A program made the position numbers and the translations under genes. Shown here piece by piece: positions 61,499-64,000 of a stretch of DNA of 64,000 bases. This stretch comes from Gaoshiqia sediminis (GTDB lineage Bacteria > Bacteroidota > Bacteroidia > Bacteroidales > Prolixibacteraceae). The stretch's first letter is position 1. Every line of letters begins with the position of its first letter. The stretch spans positions 62,001 through 126,000 of the forward strand of contig NZ_JAPAAF010000006.1 in assembly GCF_025907915.1 (NCBI RefSeq). Direction: 5' to 3'. A model generated the notes under the pieces. The model did no database searches. It was not told the origin of the DNA and saw only the letters and a program-made list of their open reading frames with translations.

Positions 61499-62911
61499 AT
61501 GAAAAAAATCGCACTGCTTGGAATCGGTCTGGATACCTACTGGGAACAGTTTGACGGATTAAAAGAACGATTAATCGGTTATCAAAAGGAGATCAAAACG
61601 AAAATGGAGGGTCTCGGTGCAATGATTGTCGATGCCGGGTTGGTGGATACTCCTGAAAAATCCGTTCAAGTTGGTAATTATTTAAACAGTCAAAATGTTG
61701 ATCTTGTTTTTCTTTACGTTTCAACCTACGCATTGTCTTCTACAGTGTTACCGGTAGCTCAACGTATTAAAGCACCCTTTATAATCTTGAATTTGCAACC
61801 GGTTGCGGCGATCGATTACGAGGCCTTCAATGCATTGGGTGATCGGGGAAAAATGACTGGTGAGTGGTTGGCTTACTGTCAGGCTTGCTCTGTTCCCGAA
61901 ATAGCTGGCGTTTTTAATCGGGCTGGTATAAAATACGCCATAGTAACCGGATACCTACATGATGATATGGCCTGGCAAAATATTGCCGACTGGATTGAGG
62001 TCGCAAATGTTGCGGAAATAATGCGTAACAACAGACTCGGTGTTTTAGGACATTATTATAACGGCATGCTGGATGTATATACCGACTTAACTCAACAGTC
62101 TGCTGTATCTGGAACACACTTTGAATTGATTGAAATGTGTGAACTTGACAAATATCGGAAAGAGGTAAATCAGGTAGAGGTCAGATTGAAAATCGAAGAA
62201 TTTGACAATGCTTTTGATGTATCAGAACAATGTGAGCAAATTGAAATTGAAAGGGCTGCAAAAACCTCTGTTGCATTGGACAAATTGGTTGAGGCACATA
62301 AACTTGGTGCAATGGCTTATTATTATGAGGGAGAAGCAGGTAATGATTACGAAGATATTGTAACCTCTGTAATTGCAGGAAATACCTTGCTTACCGGGAA
62401 AAATATTCCGGTAGCCGGCGAATGTGAAGTTAAGAATGCACAGGCCATGAAAATTATGGATGCCTTTGGGGCAGGAGGATCTTTCTCTGAATTCTATGCA
62501 ATGGATTTCAACGATGATATTGTCATGCTTGGACATGACGGACCTGCGCATTTTAAAATAGCTGAAGGTAAAGTAGGCCTTGTTCCCTTGCCAATTTATC
62601 ATGGAAAGCCTGGTAAGGGTCTTTCAATTCAAATGAAAGTAAAAAACGGACCTGTTACGTTATTGTCCGTAGTTCATGGTACCGATGGTATCTTCCTTCT
62701 TGTTGCTGAAGGCGAATCTGTTGCTGGACCCACACTGCAAATCGGGAACACCAACAGCCGTTATCGCTTTTCAATTGGAGCTCGTAAATTTATGGATGAA
62801 TGGTCAATGAAAGGGCCTGCACATCACTGCGCCATTGGTGTGGGACACATTTCTCATAAAATTGAAAAATTAGCTATGCTATTGAATATTCCTTCTGTAA
62901 GAATCTGTTAA
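61499..62911 (+). CDS. L-arabinose/L-fucose isomerase-family protein
   Basis: 470 residues. AraA-like layout: Rossmann-type N-terminal part (DLVFLYVSTYALSSTVLPVA), LGVLGHYYNGMLDVYTDLTQ, YYYEGEAGNDYEDIVTSVIA, VAGECEVKNAQAMKIMDAFG, VMLGHDGPAHF and GPAHHCAIGVGHISHK, giving two Glu and two His at the usual metal site. No signal peptide, so cytosolic. It probably isomerises a sugar released by the locus, but the exact sugar cannot be told; it is not a standard AraA. Confidence 0.8.
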   Translation: MKKIALLGIGLDTYWEQFDGLKERLIGYQKEIKTKMEGLGAMIVDAGLVDTPEKSVQVGNYLNSQNVDLVFLYVSTYALSSTVLPVAQRIKAPFIILNLQPVAAIDYEAFNALGDRGKMTGEWLAYCQACSVPEIAGVFNRAGIKYAIVTGYLHDDMAWQNIADWIEVANVAEIMRNNRLGVLGHYYNGMLDVYTDLTQQSAVSGTHFELIEMCELDKYRKEVNQVEVRLKIEEFDNAFDVSEQCEQIEIERAAKTSVALDKLVEAHKLGAMAYYYEGEAGNDYEDIVTSVIAGNTLLTGKNIPVAGECEVKNAQAMKIMDAFGAGGSFSEFYAMDFNDDIVMLGHDGPAHFKIAEGKVGLVPLPIYHGKPGKGLSIQMKVKNGPVTLLSVVHGTDGIFLLVAEGESVAGPTLQIGNTNSRYRFSIGARKFMDEWSMKGPAHHCAIGVGHISHKIEKLAMLLNIPSVRIC

Positions 62912-62956
62912 TCAATTTTCGGCAGGAGTATTTGGAATTGTTATTTAGAATTGAAT

Positions 62957-64000
62957 ATGAAACGCAGAAACTTCCTAAAACAAATCGGAGTCGGAGCAGC
63001 CGGAATTATGCTGGTTCCATCATTTGTAAAATGTAATTCACCAACTGAAGATTTGAATTTCAATTGGGGTGAGATGGAGCGGCTGTTTATGAATCCACCT
63101 GACTCAGCGGAACCCTGGGTATTTTGGCAATGGATGAACGGCAACATTACCAAAGAAGGAATAACGCTCGATTTGGAAGCCATGAAACGCATGGGGATCG
63201 GAGGTGCACTTTGTTTCAATAATGCCGTTGGAATTCCTGCCGGTCCGGTAGATTATGCAAGTAGCACCTGGTTTGAAATGACCGAATATGCTGTCGGGGA
63301 AGCAGCTCGATTGGGGATTGAGATGATGATCCACAATTCTCCCGGGTATTCAGGAACAGGAGGGCCATGGATTACTCCGGAAATGAGCATGCAGCAATTG
63401 GTCTGGACTGAAACACAGGTGAAGGGTCAACAAAGTATTAGCGTTCACTTACCGCAACCACATGCCCGCATGAACTGGTATCGCGATGCGTTTGTATTGG
63501 CCTATCCATCACTCCCGGTTGAAAATGGGTTGATGAAGGATCGCCTTTCTAAAATACTTGTCAATGGAAAGGAAATTGATAAAGCTGTTTTGTTGGATGG
63601 TAATGCCGAAAGTAAAATCAGGCTGGAACAGGATGGCAGCGATAAATCAAGTCTGCTTTTAGTCTTTAATGAGGCCTTCGAAGCCCGTTCAATTACGATT
63701 TTGAGAAAAGCCGAAATTCCGCATGACCTGTTTGACGGGCCTCGTGATCACCCGCCCCGGTTTGAGCTGGAGGTTTCTGATGATGGACGGACTTTCAGGA
63801 ATGTAGCATCTTTTAGTACACCCCAACTGCGTGAAATGGATACCCCTGCCATGCAGAATTTTGAGGCGGTTTCGGCTCAATATTATCGGGTGGTGACTTC
63901 TGATCCAACCTGGATTTCCAATATTGAACTTCATTCAGGACCTCGTTTAGCGGGTTGGCCGGGAAAAGCGAACTGGACCCATGGGAGCGATGGTGGAAAT
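62957..64000 (+). CDS. GH106-like alpha-L-rhamnosidase, 5' part (cut by window end)
   Basis: At least 348 codons are open to the window end. Tat-like lipoprotein signal KRRNFLKQIGVGAAGIMLVP with Cys near 26. The start of the catalytic region is typical of GH106: FMNPPDSAEPWVFWQWMNGN, ITLDLEAMKRMGIGGALCFN, LGIEMMIHNSPGYSGTGGPW and ITPEMSMQQLVWTET. GH106 enzymes split alpha-L-rhamnosides. Full-length members have 900 residues or more, so most of the gene lies beyond 64000. Confidence 0.85.
   Translation, partial: MKRRNFLKQIGVGAAGIMLVPSFVKCNSPTEDLNFNWGEMERLFMNPPDSAEPWVFWQWMNGNITKEGITLDLEAMKRMGIGGALCFNNAVGIPAGPVDYASSTWFEMTEYAVGEAARLGIEMMIHNSPGYSGTGGPWITPEMSMQQLVWTETQVKGQQSISVHLPQPHARMNWYRDAFVLAYPSLPVENGLMKDRLSKILVNGKEIDKAVLLDGNAESKIRLEQDGSDKSSLLLVFNEAFEARSITILRKAEIPHDLFDGPRDHPPRFELEVSDDGRTFRNVASFSTPQLREMDTPAMQNFEAVSAQYYRVVTSDPTWISNIELHSGPRLAGWPGKANWTHGSDGGN

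Larger units (their letters stand above)
46781..64000 (+). other. Polysaccharide utilisation locus (continues past window)
   Basis: All genes are on the plus strand: ECF sigma, FecR, SusC, SusD, surface glycan-binding protein, polysaccharide lyase, GH97, GH88, serine hydrolase, isomerase-like protein and a GH106-like enzyme. SusC with an STN domain plus sigma/FecR means that the locus senses its own substrate. A lyase with GH88 points to a uronate polymer; GH106 points to alpha-L-rhamnose. No sulfatase is seen in the part present. Confidence 0.85.

Overview
The window is Bacteroidota chromosomal DNA. Evidence: -7 boxes of the TAnnTTTG type, no Shine-Dalgarno sites, a SusC/SusD pair under ECF sigma/FecR control, DUF4249, DUF4907, DUF3570 and DUF5522 genes, ISAon1-type transposase debris and LytS/LytTR two-component systems. 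The gene mix best suits a marine or sediment member of the Marinilabiliales/Prolixibacteraceae type, but this is an inference; no 16S gene is present.

Layout. 1-1.4 kb: scraps of two IS4-like transposases next to a truncated exported protein. 1.4-12.2 kb (minus strand): a MacA/MacB/TolC efflux operon with two permeases, a DUF4249 lipoprotein plus TonB receptor pair, and a LytTR regulator with its LytS-type kinase. A shared motif lies upstream of the first two operons. 12.2-15.1 kb: decayed DNA with a beheaded Kelch gene, a DUF4907 lipoprotein, a multiply frameshifted ISAon1 transposase and tRNA-Met. 15.3-21.3 kb: housekeeping and envelope genes (START-like protein, LptF/G permease, two glycosyltransferases, ribBA, DUF5522). 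21.3-24.4 kb (minus): a thioredoxin/ApbE/DUF4266/DUF3570 cluster. 24.6-31.1 kb: a second TolC/MacA/MacB set followed by a second LytS/LytTR pair. 31.1-38.3 kb: a degenerate minisatellite, then fmt, a small membrane protein, a LysM glucosaminidase, cdd, a RluA-type pseudouridine synthase, panB and dnaK.

38.3-46.7 kb is an integrative mobilizable element: two-HTH regulator, tyrosine integrase, membrane protein, HTH protein, replication-like winged-helix protein, DnaC-like ATPase, MobC, MOBP relaxase, a coiled-coil membrane protein and an AbiEi/AbiEii type IV toxin-antitoxin pair as cargo. Its 223-codon membrane gene has a canonical T-TTT-TTC slippery heptamer, after which the -1 frame stays open to a better C-terminus. 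An oriT-like inverted repeat lies just before mobC, and TGTTCAC half-sites overlap the abiE promoter.

46.8-64 kb is a polysaccharide utilisation locus: ECF sigma, FecR, SusC, SusD, IPT-domain surface binding protein, an alginate-lyase-fold lyase, GH97, GH88, a serine hydrolase, an arabinose/fucose isomerase-like protein and a GH106-like enzyme cut by the window end. The enzymes suggest a uronate-containing, probably rhamnose-containing, anionic glycan: the lyase cuts it, GH88 removes unsaturated uronate ends, and GH97 and GH106 trim side or end sugars. All function statements rest on sequence motifs read by eye, without database searches.
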